A stretch of DNA of 64,000 nucleotides, taken from positions 62,001 to 126,000 of the forward strand of contig NZ_JAAXOX010000004.1 in assembly GCF_012396125.1 (NCBI RefSeq), written 5' to 3'. A program made the translations under genes and the position numbers. The DNA comes from Cellulomonas denverensis (GTDB lineage: Bacteria > Actinomycetota > Actinomycetes > Actinomycetales > Cellulomonadaceae). Below the pieces are notes generated by a model. The model was not told where the DNA came from, ran no database searches, and saw only the letters and a list, made by a program, of their open reading frames with translations. The stretch's first letter is position 1. The number at the start of each line of letters is the position of its first letter. Shown here piece after piece: positions 28,971 through 38,688 of the stretch.

Positions 28971-30007
28971 GCCGGCAGCACGCAGGCGGGGGCCGGTAGC
29001 GGGATCTGCGCGGTGGGCACGCCGTCCCGGAGCACGGTCAGGGTGCCGGAGGTCTGGTCGGCGACCACCACCAGGTCCTCGACGATCGCGAAGTGCCGGG
29101 GCCAGTCACCGGGCAGCGACACCTGGCCGGCCGGGGCGAGCAGACCGTCCGGCCCGGCGGCGAAGGTGGCCAGCCGGTCCGGGCCCCGGGTGGTGACCAG
29201 GACCCGGTGGCCGTCCCGGTCGATGTGGCTGGGGAAGGACTCGACGGTGGAGGAGCCGGACTCCTGGGCCGGCACGTGCTGGACCACGGTGCCGGTGGCC
29301 GAGGCCGGGTCCCAGGCCAGCACGGTCACCGTGTCGTCCAGCTCGCAGGCGACGTAGGCGATCCGGCCGTCGGCGGAGAACACCAGGTGCCGGGGGCCGG
29401 AGCCGGGGGCGAAGGTGGCGGCGATCCCGTCGTCGGCGAGCAGGCCGGTCTCCGGGTCCCGGCGGTAGCGGCGCAGCTGGTCGGTGCCGAGGTCACTGAC
29501 CAGCAGGTGGGCGCCACCGGGGGCCAGGGCGGCGAAGTGCGCGTGCGGCCCGTCCTGCCGGTCGGCGACCGGGCCGGTGCCGCTGTGGCCGAAGATCTGG
29601 TCCGGGGCGGTGCCGGTCAGCCCGTCCGGGCCGATCCGGAACACCGCCAGGGTGCCGGAGCTGTAGTTGGTGACGTAGAGCGCGCGGCCCTGCGGGTCCA
29701 CCAGCAGGTGGCAGGGGTCGGCGCCGCCGCTGGACGCGGTGCCCAGCGGCTCCAGGCCGGTGCCGGTCGGCCGGAAGGCACTGACCGTGCCCTGGCCGTC
29801 CTCCCCGACCGCGTAGAGCACCCCGGAGGCGCGGTCCAGCGCCAGGAAGGAGGGGGCGGGGGTGGCCCGGACCAGTTCGGGGGCGGTCAGGGTGCCGGTG
29901 GTGGTGTCCAGCCCCACCCGCCAGATGCCCTCGCCCCGACCCACGGGGGTCCCGGCTCCGGCGGCGGGATAGGTGCCGATCCACAGATCGCGTCGCTGCT
30001 CTGTCAC
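28967..30007 (-). CDS. lactonase-family beta-propeller protein (6-phosphogluconolactonase-like)
   Basis: A 346-residue seven-bladed propeller of the YbhE/Pgl lactonase family. It shows WIGTYP at the N-terminus, GGADPCHLLVDPQGRALYVTNYSSGTLAVF (in segments), DGPHAHFAALAPGG and GPRHLVFSADGRIAYV. These enzymes hydrolyse sugar lactones. Given the xylose locus, a xylonolactone- or gluconolactone-type substrate is possible but not shown. The GTG start has TAGGCT exactly 6 nt upstream (30014-30019), so the gene may have its own leaderless promoter besides read-through from xylR. Translationally coupled to the porter. Confidence 0.85.
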   Translation of the reverse strand: MTEQRRDLWIGTYPAAGAGTPVGRGEGIWRVGLDTTTGTLTAPELVRATPAPSFLALDRASGVLYAVGEDGQGTVSAFRPTGTGLEPLGTASSGGADPCHLLVDPQGRALYVTNYSSGTLAVFRIGPDGLTGTAPDQIFGHSGTGPVADRQDGPHAHFAALAPGGAHLLVSDLGTDQLRRYRRDPETGLLADDGIAATFAPGSGPRHLVFSADGRIAYVACELDDTVTVLAWDPASATGTVVQHVPAQESGSSTVESFPSHIDRDGHRVLVTTRGPDRLATFAAGPDGLLAPAGQVSLPGDWPRHFAIVEDLVVVADQTSGTLTVLRDGVPTAQIPLPAPACVLPA

Positions 30008-30037
30008 GCGCAGAGCCTACGTGCGCCCGCGCGGGCC

Positions 30038-31255
30038 TCACGCCTCGGCGGGCAGCGGCACCCACGCGGACGGATCCTCGACCACGGTGCGCAGCACGGC
30101 CAGTGCCGCGCCGGTGAGCGCGGCGTGCGGACCCCCGGCGGCCACCTGCACCCGGGCGTCCTCCCAGGCGGCGGCCAGCACCCGGGTGCGCAGCTGGGCG
30201 ATCACCGGGTCGGTCAGCCAGGGGGCCAGCGGTGCGTAGATCCCGCCGAGCACCACCCGCTCCACGTCCACCAGGTTCACGAAGTTGGCCAGCGCCACGC
30301 CGAGCGCGTCGCCACCCCGGCGCAGGGCGGTGGCGGCGGCCAGGTCGCCACCCGCGGCCGCGGCGACCAGGTCGTCCACGCTCTCGGACAGCGGCCGGCC
30401 CGCCGCGCGCAGCAGGGCGTCCTTGCCGGCGTACTGCTCCAGGCAGCCCCGGGCGCCACAGGTGCACGGCGGGCCCTCCGGCTCGACCGCGGTGTGCCCG
30501 ATCTCCCCCGCCCAGCCGTGCCGTCCGGCGAAGACCTCGCCGCCGAGCACCACGGCGGCACCGATGCCGACCTCACCGGAGACGTAGACGAACGAGTCCC
30601 CGGCCTGCCCGGCCCAGGACTCGGCGCGGGCGGCCAGGTTCGCCTCGTTCGCCAACCGGACCGGCAGTCCGTCCAGCTCCGGGTGCCCGGTGAGCAGCGC
30701 GGCCACGTCCACGTCCCGCCAGCCGAGGTTCGGCGCCTGGCGCAGCGGTCCGGTCACCCGGTCCACCAGTCCGGGCAGGGCGAGGCAGACCCCGGCGGCG
30801 CGCAGGTCGGTGGGCAGGTCGGCGCGCAGCTCGCCGATCAGGACGGCCAGCCGGGCCAGCACCGCCGCGGGCTCGGAATCCCGGAAGTCGCCGTCGGCGG
30901 TCCGGTGCCCGAGCACCCGGCCGGACAGGTCGAGCGCCCGCACCCCGAGGTAGTCGACATTCACCTCGGCACCGATCCCGGCGACGGTCCCGGCGGCGGG
31001 CACCAGCGGGACGGCGGGGCGACCGGCCCGGGCGGTGGCGACCGGTGGCAGCTCGGCGATCAGCCGGGCGGAGATCAGCAGATCGACCAGCGCGGACACC
31101 GATCCGCGGGTCAGCCCGGTGGCGGTGGCCACGTCGGCACGGGACGGCGGAGCGGGGTCGGCACCGGCGGCCGCGTCCAGCACGTGCCCCAGCACCAGCC
31201 GGAGATTGTGCTCGCGCAGCGTCCCCTGGCGGGCGGGGGTGCCGGTGGCTCTCAT
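30038..31255 (-). CDS. xylR: ROK-family transcriptional repressor, probable XylR
   Basis: A 405-residue ROK protein with an N-terminal winged helix (about 20-80, with ADVATATGLTRGSVSALVDLL as recognition part) and a sugar-kinase-like C-terminal domain. The zinc site is complete (EIGHTAV plus CTCGARGC), but the catalytic ATP-site features are those of a regulator. It diverges from xylA across 76 bp holding two operator-like dyads, the standard XylR arrangement, so xylose is the expected inducer (inference from context). The ATG has TAGGGT 7 nt upstream. Confidence 0.88.
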   Translation of the reverse strand: MRATGTPARQGTLREHNLRLVLGHVLDAAAGADPAPPSRADVATATGLTRGSVSALVDLLISARLIAELPPVATARAGRPAVPLVPAAGTVAGIGAEVNVDYLGVRALDLSGRVLGHRTADGDFRDSEPAAVLARLAVLIGELRADLPTDLRAAGVCLALPGLVDRVTGPLRQAPNLGWRDVDVAALLTGHPELDGLPVRLANEANLAARAESWAGQAGDSFVYVSGEVGIGAAVVLGGEVFAGRHGWAGEIGHTAVEPEGPPCTCGARGCLEQYAGKDALLRAAGRPLSESVDDLVAAAAGGDLAAATALRRGGDALGVALANFVNLVDVERVVLGGIYAPLAPWLTDPVIAQLRTRVLAAAWEDARVQVAAGGPHAALTGAALAVLRTVVEDPSAWVPLPAEA

Positions 31256-31288
31256 GCGCTTGACCCTACCGTGTTCGGGCGGATAAGT

Positions 31289-31319
31289 TCGTTGGCACAA
31301 CAAATCGTTGTCTCAACGA
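31289..31319. promoter_or_regulatory. tandem operator dyads between xylR and xylA
   Basis: TCGTTG-TCT-CAACGA is a perfect 6-3-6 dyad at 31305-31319. A near copy with one mismatch, TCGTTG-GCA-CAACAA, lies at 31289-31303. The two start 16 bp apart, on nearly the same helix face, and the second ends just before the xylA ribosome site. Probable XylR binding sites. Confidence 0.75.
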
Positions 31320-31331
31320 GGAGGAACTCCC

Positions 31332-32519
31332 ATGGCGGCCACGCCGACCCCCGCAGACAAGTTCTCCTTCGGTCTCTGGACCGTCGGCTGGAACGCCCAG
31401 GACCAGTTCGGCAGCGCGAGCCGCCCGTGGCTCGACCCGGTGGAGTCCGTGCACAAGCTCGCCGAGCTCGGTGCCGCCCACGTGACCTTCCACGACGACG
31501 ACGTGGTCCCCTTCGGCTCGGACGACGCCGAGCGCGACCGGATCCTCGCCCGGTTCAAGCAGGCGCTGGCCGACACCGGCATCACGGTGGAGATGGTCAC
31601 CACCAACACCTTCAGCCACCCGATCTTCAAGGACGGCGCGTTCACCTCGAACGACCGCCGGGTGCGCCGCTACGGCTTGCGCAAGGTCATCCGCAACGTG
31701 GACCTGGCCGCCGAGCTCGGCGCCGACACCTTCGTGATGTGGGGCGGCCGCGAGGGCGCCGAGTACGACTCGGCCAAGGACCTCAACGCCGCGCACGACC
31801 GCTACGCCGAGGGCATCGACACCGTCGCGGCGTACATCAAGGAGAAGGGCTACGGCCTGCGGATCGCGATCGAGCCGAAGCCGAACGAGCCCCGCGGCGA
31901 CATCCTGCTGCCGACCATCGGCCACGCGCTCGCCCTGATCGCCAAGCTGGAGCACGGCGACATCGTCGGCCTGAACCCGGAGACCGGTCACGAGCAGATG
32001 GCCGGCCTGAACTACACCCAGGGCATCGCCGAGGCGCTGTGGGCGGGCAAGCTGTTCCACATCGACCTCAACGGCCAGCGCTCGATCAAGTACGACCAGG
32101 ACCTGGTGTTCGGCCACGGCGACCTGTTCAGCGCCTTCGCCACCGTCGACCTGATCGAGAACGGCTTCCCCGGCGGCGGCCCGCGCTACGACGGCCCGCG
32201 GCACTTCGACTACAAGCCGTCCCGCACCGAGGACTTCGAGGGTGTGTGGGAGTCGGCCAAGGCCAACATGGCGACCTACCTGCTGCTGAAGGAGCGGGCG
32301 CTGGCGTTCCGCGCCGACCCCGAGGTGCAGGAGGCGCTGGAGGCCTCCGGCGTGCTGGAGCTGTCGCAGCCGACCCTCGGCGAGGGTGAGACCCTGGCCG
32401 ATCTGCTGGCCGACCGGTCCGCGTTCGAGGACTTCGACGTCGAGGGCGTCGCCGAGCGCGGCTTCGGCTTCGTCCGGCTGAACCAGCTCGCGCTGGAGCA
32501 CGCGCTCGGCGCTCGCTGA
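31332..32519 (+). CDS. xylA: xylose isomerase, class I
   Basis: A 395-residue TIM-barrel metalloenzyme converting xylose to xylulose (and glucose to fructose). Active-site residues align in number with the Streptomyces enzyme: His54 and Asp57 in TFHDDDVVP, Glu181 and Lys183 in [10 protein letters not shown], plus [19 protein letters not shown] and [14 protein letters not shown]. Length is that of the short actinobacterial class. GAGGAGG about 7 nt upstream supports ATG 31332. It is followed by xylB after 74 bp. Confidence 0.98.
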   Translation: MAATPTPADKFSFGLWTVGWNAQDQFGSASRPWLDPVESVHKLAELGAAHVTFHDDDVVPFGSDDAERDRILARFKQALADTGITVEMVTTNTFSHPIFKDGAFTSNDRRVRRYGLRKVIRNVDLAAELGADTFVMWGGREGAEYDSAKDLNAAHDRYAEGIDTVAAYIKEKGYGLRIAIEPKPNEPRGDILLPTIGHALALIAKLEHGDIVGLNPETGHEQMAGLNYTQGIAEALWAGKLFHIDLNGQRSIKYDQDLVFGHGDLFSAFATVDLIENGFPGGGPRYDGPRHFDYKPSRTEDFEGVWESAKANMATYLLLKERALAFRADPEVQEALEASGVLELSQPTLGEGETLADLLADRSAFEDFDVEGVAERGFGFVRLNQLALEHALGAR

Positions 32520-32593
32520 GCCGACCGACCCGTCGGGACCCGGTGGCACCCGCCGCCGGGTCCCGACTCGCACCTGAGGAAGGGACCGAAGCG

Positions 32594-33994
32594 ATGGCGC
32601 TGGTCGCCGGGGTGGACTCCTCCACCCAGTCCTGCAAGATCGTCGTCCGCGACGCGGAGACCGGCGCCCTGGTGCGCACCGGCCGCGCCTCGCACCCGGA
32701 CGGCACCGAGGTCGCCCCGGAGCGCTGGTGGGAGGCCTTCCAGGCCGCCGCCGCGGATGCCGGTGGCCTGGACGACGTCGAGGCGCTGGCCGTCGGCGGT
32801 CAGCAGCACGGCATGGTCGCGCTGGACGCCGAGGGCCGGGTGATCCGGGACGCCCTGCTCTGGAACGACACCCGCTCCGCCCCCAGTGCCCTGGACCTGA
32901 TCGACGAGCTCGGCGGTGGCCAGGCCTGGGCGGACGCGATCGGCTCGGTGCCGGTCGCCTCGCTCACCGTCACCAAGCTGCGCTGGTTGCGTGACCACGA
33001 GCCGCAGAACGCGGCCCGGGTCGCCGCGGTCGCCCTGCCGCACGACTGGCTGACCTGGCGACTGGCCGGCAGCACCGACCTGGCCGCGCTGACCACCGAC
33101 CGGTCGGACGCCTCCGGCACCGGCTACTGGTCGCCGTTCACCGAGGACTACCGCCGCGACCTGCTGGAGCTGGCACTCGGACATGACGCGGTGCTGCCCA
33201 CGGTGGTCGCCCCGCACGCCGTCGCCGGGCGCACCCCCGGCGGCGCCCTGCTCGGCCCCGGCGCGGGCGACAACGCCGCCGCGGCGCTCGGGCTCGGCCT
33301 GGGCACCGGTGACGTGGCGATCTCGATCGGCACCTCCGGCGTGGTCAGCGCGATCTCGGCGCGACCCACCGCGGACGGCAGCGGGATGGTCACCGGCTTC
33401 GCCGACGCCTCGGGCGCCTACCTGCCGCTGGCCTGCACGCTGAACGCCTCCCGGGTGCTCGACGCCGCGGCCCGGATGCTCGGGGTGGACCACGCCGGGC
33501 TGTCCGCGCTGGCACTGTCCGCACCCGCCGGCGCCGACGGGCTGGTGCACATCCCGTACCTGGAGGGCGAGCGCACCCCGAACCGGCCGGACGCCACCGG
33601 CGCCCTGCACGGGATGCGACTGGCGAACACCACCCCGGCCCACCTGGCCCGGGCGGCGGTGGAGGGCATGCTCTGCGCCCTCGCCGACGGGCTGGACGCG
33701 CTGCGCGTCCTGGGCGTGCCGGTGGAGCGGGTGTTCCTGATCGGCGGCGGCGCGCAGTCCGAGGCGGTGCGCCGGATCGCCCCGGCGGTGCTGGGACTCG
33801 ATGTCACGGTGCCCACCCCGGGCGAGTACGTGGCCGACGGTGCCGCCCGCCAGGCCGCCTGGGTGCTCAGCGGTGCGGACACTCCCCCGGCCTGGTCGGC
33901 CGCCGGTGAGTCCGAGGTCTACACCGCCGAGCCCACCCCGCAGGTCCGGGAGCAGTACGCCGCGGTGCGGGAGCTGACCGCCAAGCGGCCCTGA
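32594..33994 (+). CDS. xylB: xylulokinase
   Basis: A 466-residue FGGY-family kinase that phosphorylates xylulose for entry to the pentose phosphate pathway. The N-terminal phosphate loop is [10 protein letters not shown], followed by [11 protein letters not shown] and LLWNDTRS. The catalytic-base Asp is in [13 protein letters not shown] (near 230), and IGTSGV and the [10 protein letters not shown] loop bind nucleotide. AGGAAGG upstream supports ATG 32594. With xylA it forms a two-gene operon closed by the hairpin at 34010-34049. Confidence 0.97.
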   Translation: MALVAGVDSSTQSCKIVVRDAETGALVRTGRASHPDGTEVAPERWWEAFQAAAADAGGLDDVEALAVGGQQHGMVALDAEGRVIRDALLWNDTRSAPSALDLIDELGGGQAWADAIGSVPVASLTVTKLRWLRDHEPQNAARVAAVALPHDWLTWRLAGSTDLAALTTDRSDASGTGYWSPFTEDYRRDLLELALGHDAVLPTVVAPHAVAGRTPGGALLGPGAGDNAAAALGLGLGTGDVAISIGTSGVVSAISARPTADGSGMVTGFADASGAYLPLACTLNASRVLDAAARMLGVDHAGLSALALSAPAGADGLVHIPYLEGERTPNRPDATGALHGMRLANTTPAHLARAAVEGMLCALADGLDALRVLGVPVERVFLIGGGAQSEAVRRIAPAVLGLDVTVPTPGEYVADGAARQAAWVLSGADTPPAWSAAGESEVYTAEPTPQVREQYAAVRELTAKRP

Positions 33995-34009
33995 CCGGCC
34001 CCGGTACGA

Positions 34010-34049
34010 CGAACGGCCCGGCCCCCACCGTGGGGAGCCGGGCCGTTCG
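34010..34049. terminator. bidirectional terminator between xylB and lsr2
   Basis: A 13-bp perfect stem (34010-34022 with 34037-34049) encloses a second CCCCAC/GTGGGG stem. It lies between convergent genes. Confidence 0.88.
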
Positions 34050-34058
34050 CGTGTGGCG

Positions 34059-34394
34059 TCAGTGCGCGGCGGCGTAGGCCTCGCGGATCTCGGCGGAGAT
34101 GCGACCCCGCTCGGAGACCTCGTAGCCGTTCTCCTTCGCCCAGGCCCGGACGTCGCCGGCGTCGCTGGACCGGCGCGGGCGCGCGGACCCGGAGGACGAA
34201 CCACCCCGGCTGCCACGGCCGCTCACCTTGCGTGCGTGACCCACCCAGGTGCCGAAGGCGTTCCGCAGTTCGGCGGCGTGCTCCGCGGACAGGTCGATCT
34301 CGTACTGCACACCGTCGAGCGCGAACGTGACGGTCTCCTCCGCGGTGCCACCGTCGATGTCATCGACCAGCAGAACCTGAACCTTCTGTGCCAT
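34059..34394 (-). CDS. lsr2: Lsr2-type nucleoid protein
   Basis: A 111-residue histone-like protein, the functional counterpart of H-NS, that bridges and silences AT-rich DNA. The N-terminal dimerisation domain (about 1-60; MAQKVQVLLVDDIDGG, then TFALDGVQYEIDLSAEHA) is followed by a Gly/Ser/Arg linker and the DNA-binding domain (about 78-111) with WAKENGYEVSERGRISAEI, in which RGR enters the minor groove. GGAGG is 5 nt before ATG 34392-34394. A good sigma-A-type promoter lies at 34463-34491. Confidence 0.97.
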   Translation of the reverse strand: MAQKVQVLLVDDIDGGTAEETVTFALDGVQYEIDLSAEHAAELRNAFGTWVGHARKVSGRGSRGGSSSGSARPRRSSDAGDVRAWAKENGYEVSERGRISAEIREAYAAAH

Positions 34395-34462
34395 GTCGTC
34401 CTCCAGGATCATTCATGCGGCCGCCGACCCCCAGAAAAGCGGCAGACGATCTGTCCCGCGAA

Positions 34463-34491
34463 AGCATGCACGCTCCGGAGCCGCCCGTCAA
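34463..34491 (-). promoter_or_regulatory. predicted promoter of lsr2
   Basis: On the minus strand TTGACG (34486-34491) and CATGCT (34463-34468) are separated by 17 bp. The predicted transcription start gives a leader of about 60 nt. Confidence 0.6.
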
Positions 34492-34532
34492 AGCGTGGCG
34501 CCGAATTCTCATGACCCTTTGAGCGATTGCGA

Positions 34533-34718
34533 TCATTCGCGGTGCGATGACGACCCGTCATCCTCTGACGTGACAGCGGCGCGCTCGGCGGCGTCCATCC
34601 GCGCCAAAGCGGCACGTTCGGTGCGGTCCGCGTTCATCAACGCGCGGATCGCCACCCAGAAGATGATCCCCACCCCGAGCGAGGGGATGATCGCGGCGAG
34701 GGCGGGCAGCAGATTCAT
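34533..34718 (-). CDS. 61-residue membrane protein between lysS and lsr2
   Basis: One N-terminal membrane segment (about 4-27, SLGVGIIFWVAIRAL) is followed by a charged helix (ADRTERAALARMDAAER) and an acidic tail. Small proteins of this layout sit between lysS and lsr2 in related actinobacteria, so I regard it as real although the function is unknown. TATTCT lies exactly 6 nt before the ATG (34725-34730), predicting a leaderless mRNA started inside the 3' end of the lysS coding or gap region. Confidence 0.75.
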   Translation of the reverse strand: MNLLPALAAIIPSLGVGIIFWVAIRALMNADRTERAALARMDAAERAAVTSEDDGSSSHRE

Positions 34719-34738
34719 GTCAGCAGAATATGCCTCGA

Positions 34739-36268
34739 TCAGGACTGCGGCTTGACCAGGGGGAACAGGATGGTCTCCCGGATTCCGGCACCGGTCAGGG
34801 CCATCAGCAGGCGGTCGATGCCCATGCCCATCCCACCCGTGGGCGGCAGGGCGTACTCCATCGCGGTGAGGAAGTCCTCGTCCACCCGCATCGCCTCCTC
34901 GTCACCGGCCGCGGCCAGCAGCGCCTGCGCCTCGAACCGCCGGCGCTGGATCACCGGGTCCACCAGCTCCGAGTACGCGGTGGCCAGCTCGAAGCCGCGC
35001 ACGTACAGGTCCCACTTCTCCACCACGCCGTGGATGCTGCGGTGGTCGCGGGTCAGCGGGCTGGTGTCGAGCGGGAAGTCCCGCACGAAGGTCGGCGCGT
35101 ACAGGTGGTCGCCGATCAGGTGCTCGAACAGGCTCTCGACCAGCTTGCCGTGGGTGACATTCTTCGGATCCAGGGCGATCTCGAACCGGTCGGCGAATGC
35201 CTGCAACCGCTCCACGGTGGTCTCGGGCGTGATCTCCTCCCCGAGCGCCTCGGACAGCGCCGGATACATGCTGACCTGCGCCCATTCCCCGCCCAGGTCG
35301 TACTCCGTGCCGTCCGGCAGCGTGACCAGCGTGGAACCGAGGGCGTCCAGGGCGGCGGTCTGCACCAGGTCCTGGGTCAGCGCCGCCATCGTGTCGTAGC
35401 TGCCGTACGCCTCGTAGGCCTCCAGCATCGCGAACTCCGGCGAATGTGTGGAATCCGCGCCCTCATTGCGGAAGTTCCGGTTGATCTCGAACACCCGCTC
35501 CAGACCGCCGACCGCCGCCTCCTTGAGGAACAGCTCGGGGGCGATCCGCAGGTACAGATCGATGTCGAAGGCGTTCATGTGCGTGACGAACGGGCGCGCC
35601 GCCGCACCACCGGGCTGGGTCTGCAACATCGGGGTCTCCACCTCGATGAAGTCCCGGCGGTGGAAGTTCTCCCGCAGCGAGCGCACCACCTGGGCCCGGC
35701 GGCGGACCATGTCGCGGGCGGCCGGGCGGACGATCAGGTCGACGTAGCGCTGGCGGACCCGCAGTTCCTCGGACAGCTCCGGGCCGCCCTCCTCACCCTT
35801 GGCGTACAGGTTCGGCAGCGGGCGCAGCGACTTGGCGGCCAGCTGCCAGGAATCGGCCATCACCGACAGCTCGCCCCGCCGGGAGGACACCACCGTGCCG
35901 TGCACGAACAGGTGGTCGCCCAGGTCGACATCGGACTTGAACGCGGCCAGCCGCTCCTCGCCGACATTGGCCAGGCTCAGCATCGCCTGCAGCCGGTTGC
36001 CCTCGCCGTCCTGCAGGGTGGCGAAGCACAGCTTGCCGGTGTTGCGCAGGAAGACCACCCGGCCGGCCACGCCGACCACGTCCTCGGTCTCCTGGCCCGG
36101 CTCCAGGTCGGGGTGCGCGGCCCGGACCTGGGCGATGGTGTGGGTACGCGGGACGCCGACCGGATAGGCCTGCTGGCCCTCGGCGAGCAACCGGTCGCGC
36201 TTCTCGCGCCGGACCCGCATCTGCTCGGGGATGTCGGTGGCAGCGGGGGCGGCGGGCGTGTCAGTCAC
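34739..36268 (-). CDS. lysS: lysyl-tRNA synthetase, class II
   Basis: A 509-residue enzyme charging tRNA-Lys. An N-terminal OB-fold anticodon-binding domain (about 65-180) is followed by the class II catalytic core with motif 1 around [10 protein letters not shown], motif 2 [17 protein letters not shown] and motif 3 [11 protein letters not shown]. The GTG start (36266-36268) has TAGGAT 7 nt upstream, consistent with a leaderless mRNA. No membrane domain, so it is LysS and not the LysX fusion. Confidence 0.97.
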   Translation of the reverse strand: MTDTPAAPAATDIPEQMRVRREKRDRLLAEGQQAYPVGVPRTHTIAQVRAAHPDLEPGQETEDVVGVAGRVVFLRNTGKLCFATLQDGEGNRLQAMLSLANVGEERLAAFKSDVDLGDHLFVHGTVVSSRRGELSVMADSWQLAAKSLRPLPNLYAKGEEGGPELSEELRVRQRYVDLIVRPAARDMVRRRAQVVRSLRENFHRRDFIEVETPMLQTQPGGAAARPFVTHMNAFDIDLYLRIAPELFLKEAAVGGLERVFEINRNFRNEGADSTHSPEFAMLEAYEAYGSYDTMAALTQDLVQTAALDALGSTLVTLPDGTEYDLGGEWAQVSMYPALSEALGEEITPETTVERLQAFADRFEIALDPKNVTHGKLVESLFEHLIGDHLYAPTFVRDFPLDTSPLTRDHRSIHGVVEKWDLYVRGFELATAYSELVDPVIQRRRFEAQALLAAAGDEEAMRVDEDFLTAMEYALPPTGGMGMGIDRLLMALTGAGIRETILFPLVKPQS

Positions 36269-36306
36269 GCGGGCGATCCTATCGAGCGTTCGGCGCCGGA
36301 CAGACG

Positions 36307-36342
36307 TCAGGCCCGGCACCCACGGATGGGCGCCGGGCCTGA
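36307..36342 (-). terminator. hairpin after the HesB-like gene
   Basis: An 11-bp perfect stem (36307-36317 with 36332-36342) and a 14-nt loop, located just after the HesB-like stop and before lysS on the same strand. Confidence 0.75.
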
Positions 36343-36356
36343 TCGGCCGGGCAGGG

Positions 36357-36644
36357 TCAGACCTGCTGCGGGGTGAGCGTGAAGCCCGGACCGCCGGAGA
36401 CGGTCGGGTCCGCGTCCAGCTGCAGGTCGGACAGGGCGGGCGAGGTCGACTGCGACACGAACACGGTCGCGCCGCCGGCGTCGATCACGTCGTCACCCGG
36501 GGCGGCCTCGGGCACCAGGGCGAGCTCGAAGCTGCCCGCCTGCTGCTCGGACTCCGCGATGCGCAGCCCACCCGAGTCGGGCAGGCCCGCACGCTCGGTC
36601 AGGTCACGGACGGCAGTGCTGGCGTTCTCGGTCAAGGTGAGCAC
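36357..36644 (-). CDS. HesB/IscA-like small protein without cysteines
   Basis: A 95-residue protein. The pattern [26 protein letters not shown] at the start (in parts), then [26 protein letters not shown] and a final [12 protein letters not shown] stretch follows the HesB/IscA fold. The three cysteines that bind iron-sulfur clusters in true A-type carriers are absent, so cluster carriage is unlikely. Such cysteine-less members occur in actinobacteria without a known role. GAGGAG 4 nt upstream supports GTG 36642-36644. Confidence 0.8.
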   Translation of the reverse strand: MLTLTENASTAVRDLTERAGLPDSGGLRIAESEQQAGSFELALVPEAAPGDDVIDAGGATVFVSQSTSPALSDLQLDADPTVSGGPGFTLTPQQV

Positions 36645-36813
36645 GGGGGCTCCTCTCGTTGCCGGGTCGGGCCGTCCCCCAGGGGGTGCGACCTTCGGAC
36701 CACTCCACCGTCGCCAGGGGCCGGGGGGCGGTGCAAGCCGGTGTCCGCTGGGCAAGATCCCCGGTGTCCGCCCAGCGTCCCCCGGTCGACAGGTGGCGCG
36801 CGGTGCGGTTCGC

Positions 36814-38565
36814 TCAGCGTCCGCCGGTGCCGGGATCGACCGGGTTGGACCGGATCGAGCGACGGCGCGGCGGGTCCGGCGGGGTGTCCGGCTCCTGGTC
36901 AGCGGGCTGGGGCTCCGGGTCGGCGGGCACGGCGGGGAGCACCGCGGTGCCCTGGTCCGCGGCCGTGCTGGCCGGGGTCGGGGCGGAGGAGTCGTCCCAG
37001 GACTTCTTTTCCTGGCGGACCGGGGGCAGCTGCTCGGTCGGCGGCGCCGGCGGCGGGGTCGCGCCGGGGGTGGGGGCCGGTCCCGGTGCGGCGGTGTCAT
37101 CGACGGCGGGGGCCTCGGCCGAGGGTTGGGACGCTCCGGGTGCGTTCGGCCCAGCGACGGTTCCGGTCTCCCCCGGGTCCGCGACGCCCAGTCGCGCGAC
37201 CGGCTGCTCCGCGTCCGGCACCGGCAGCACCAGCCGGTCGGTGTCCGCGAACGACGGCACCTGGCCCGACCCGGCGGTCCGGCGCGGGGCGGTCGGCGCG
37301 GCAGCTTCCTCGACCGCCGGCTGCTCACCGGAGCGCTCCGCCACGTCCGCGGCGTGCTCCTCCCGCTCGTCGATCACGTCCTGGCCCGGCCCGGCGAAGG
37401 ACCGCGAGCGCTCCATCGCCGCCACGCTGCCGGTGAACAGGCGGGCGTCCTGCGGCATCCCGGCGGTGGCCGGGTCGGGTGCGGTGACCGGGGCCGGGGT
37501 GGTGGACCGGGTGATCGTCTCCAGCCGGGTGCGCGGCAGGCCCTCCGGGGCGTGCGCCTGCAACCAGGCGACCAGCCCCTCCCGCAGGTAGCAGCGCAGG
37601 TCGAACAGGGTCGGGGCGTCCACCGCGGAGGCGAGCGCCCGCAGCCGGACCATGCCGTTCACCGCGTCGGTGACCTGCAGGATGCCGACCCGGCGGTCCC
37701 ACAGGTCGGTGTCCGCCAGCAGCCGGTTCAGTTCGGCGCGCATCCCGTCCACCGGCACCTGCCAGTCCACGTCCAGCTCGACGGTGCCCAGCAGCTCGGC
37801 GGCGCGGCGGGTCCAGTTCTCGAACGGGGTCTGGGTGAAGTAGGTCGACGGCAGGATCAGCCGCCGGTCGTCCCAGACGTGCACCACCACATAGGTCAGG
37901 GTGATCTCCTCGATCCGGCCCCACTCCTCCTCGACGATCACCACGTCGTCCACCCGGATCGCGTCGGTGAAGGCCAGCTGCAACCCGGCGAAGACGTTCG
38001 CCAGCGAGCTCTGCGCGGCAAGACCGGCGACGATCGACAGCACACCGGCCGACGCCAGCAGGCTGGCCCCGAAGGCGCTCACACCGGGGAAGGTCAGCAG
38101 CACCGCGGCCACCGCGATCACCACCAGCGCCGCCACCGTGATCCGGCGCAGCAGCTGGATCTGGGTGCGCACCCGGCGGGCGTGCCGGTTGTCCCGGACA
38201 TCGACCCGGTACCGGCTGAGCGCGGCGTCCTCGATCACGAAGGCGAGCGAGCCGACCAGCCAGGTCCCGGTGCCGATCAGGGCGATCAGCAGCACGTGCT
38301 GGACCGCGCCCAGCCAGTCCGAGTCCCGCCAGGTCGCGGCCGGGACCGACACCCGCAGGGCGATCCAGACCGCGATCACCACCAGCACCGCACGCAACGG
38401 GTGCCGGGCACGACGGGCCAGGTCGCCGGCGATCACCGACTTGGTGGCCAGGGTCCGCACCAGCAGTTTGACCAGCCAGGCGGCGAGCAGGGCCAGAACG
38501 ACGGCGCCGGCCACCGCGAGCAGCGGGACCAGCACCTGTCCGGCGTCAGAAGTCTCTTCAGTCAC
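36814..38565 (-). CDS. MscS-type mechanosensitive channel with long Pro-rich tail
   Basis: A 583-residue protein. Four hydrophobic segments (about 8-32, 52-72, 84-105 and 130-185) lead to the pore-lining helix (GASLLASAGVLSIVAGLAAQSSLANVFAG in parts) and the conserved MscS beta domain (about 190-260, with VDDVVIVEEEWGRIEEITL). The cytoplasmic vestibule follows to about 335. The remaining 250 residues are low-complexity Pro/Ala/Glu-rich and probably disordered, much longer than in E. coli MscS. Start GTG 38563-38565 begins the first helix. It should release solutes on osmotic down-shock. Confidence 0.88.
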   Translation of the reverse strand: MTEETSDAGQVLVPLLAVAGAVVLALLAAWLVKLLVRTLATKSVIAGDLARRARHPLRAVLVVIAVWIALRVSVPAATWRDSDWLGAVQHVLLIALIGTGTWLVGSLAFVIEDAALSRYRVDVRDNRHARRVRTQIQLLRRITVAALVVIAVAAVLLTFPGVSAFGASLLASAGVLSIVAGLAAQSSLANVFAGLQLAFTDAIRVDDVVIVEEEWGRIEEITLTYVVVHVWDDRRLILPSTYFTQTPFENWTRRAAELLGTVELDVDWQVPVDGMRAELNRLLADTDLWDRRVGILQVTDAVNGMVRLRALASAVDAPTLFDLRCYLREGLVAWLQAHAPEGLPRTRLETITRSTTPAPVTAPDPATAGMPQDARLFTGSVAAMERSRSFAGPGQDVIDEREEHAADVAERSGEQPAVEEAAAPTAPRRTAGSGQVPSFADTDRLVLPVPDAEQPVARLGVADPGETGTVAGPNAPGASQPSAEAPAVDDTAAPGPAPTPGATPPPAPPTEQLPPVRQEKKSWDDSSAPTPASTAADQGTAVLPAVPADPEPQPADQEPDTPPDPPRRRSIRSNPVDPGTGGR

Positions 38566-38688
38566 CGCCCCATCCGAGCACGCGACCCGCCGGCCCTCCA
38601 CCGCTGCGACAGACCTTCGCGGCATCCCCACATGCGGGTCACGGCCGCCCGGGTCACGATGAGCGCTCATCGACAGCGGAGGTCACGC

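Noticed and set aside
38563..38574. A leaderless -10 (TCGGAT, 6 nt before the GTG) for the MscS gene, and the same hexamer before the SDR gene at 10124
   Set aside because: The second base is C instead of A, a poor -10, so they were not counted with the leaderless set, though the spacing is suggestive.
36373..38688. An apparent long N-terminal extension of the PfkB-type gene
   Set aside because: The extension is antisense to the HesB-like and MscS genes and is compositionally a shadow. ATG 38689 with GGAGG upstream is the real start.
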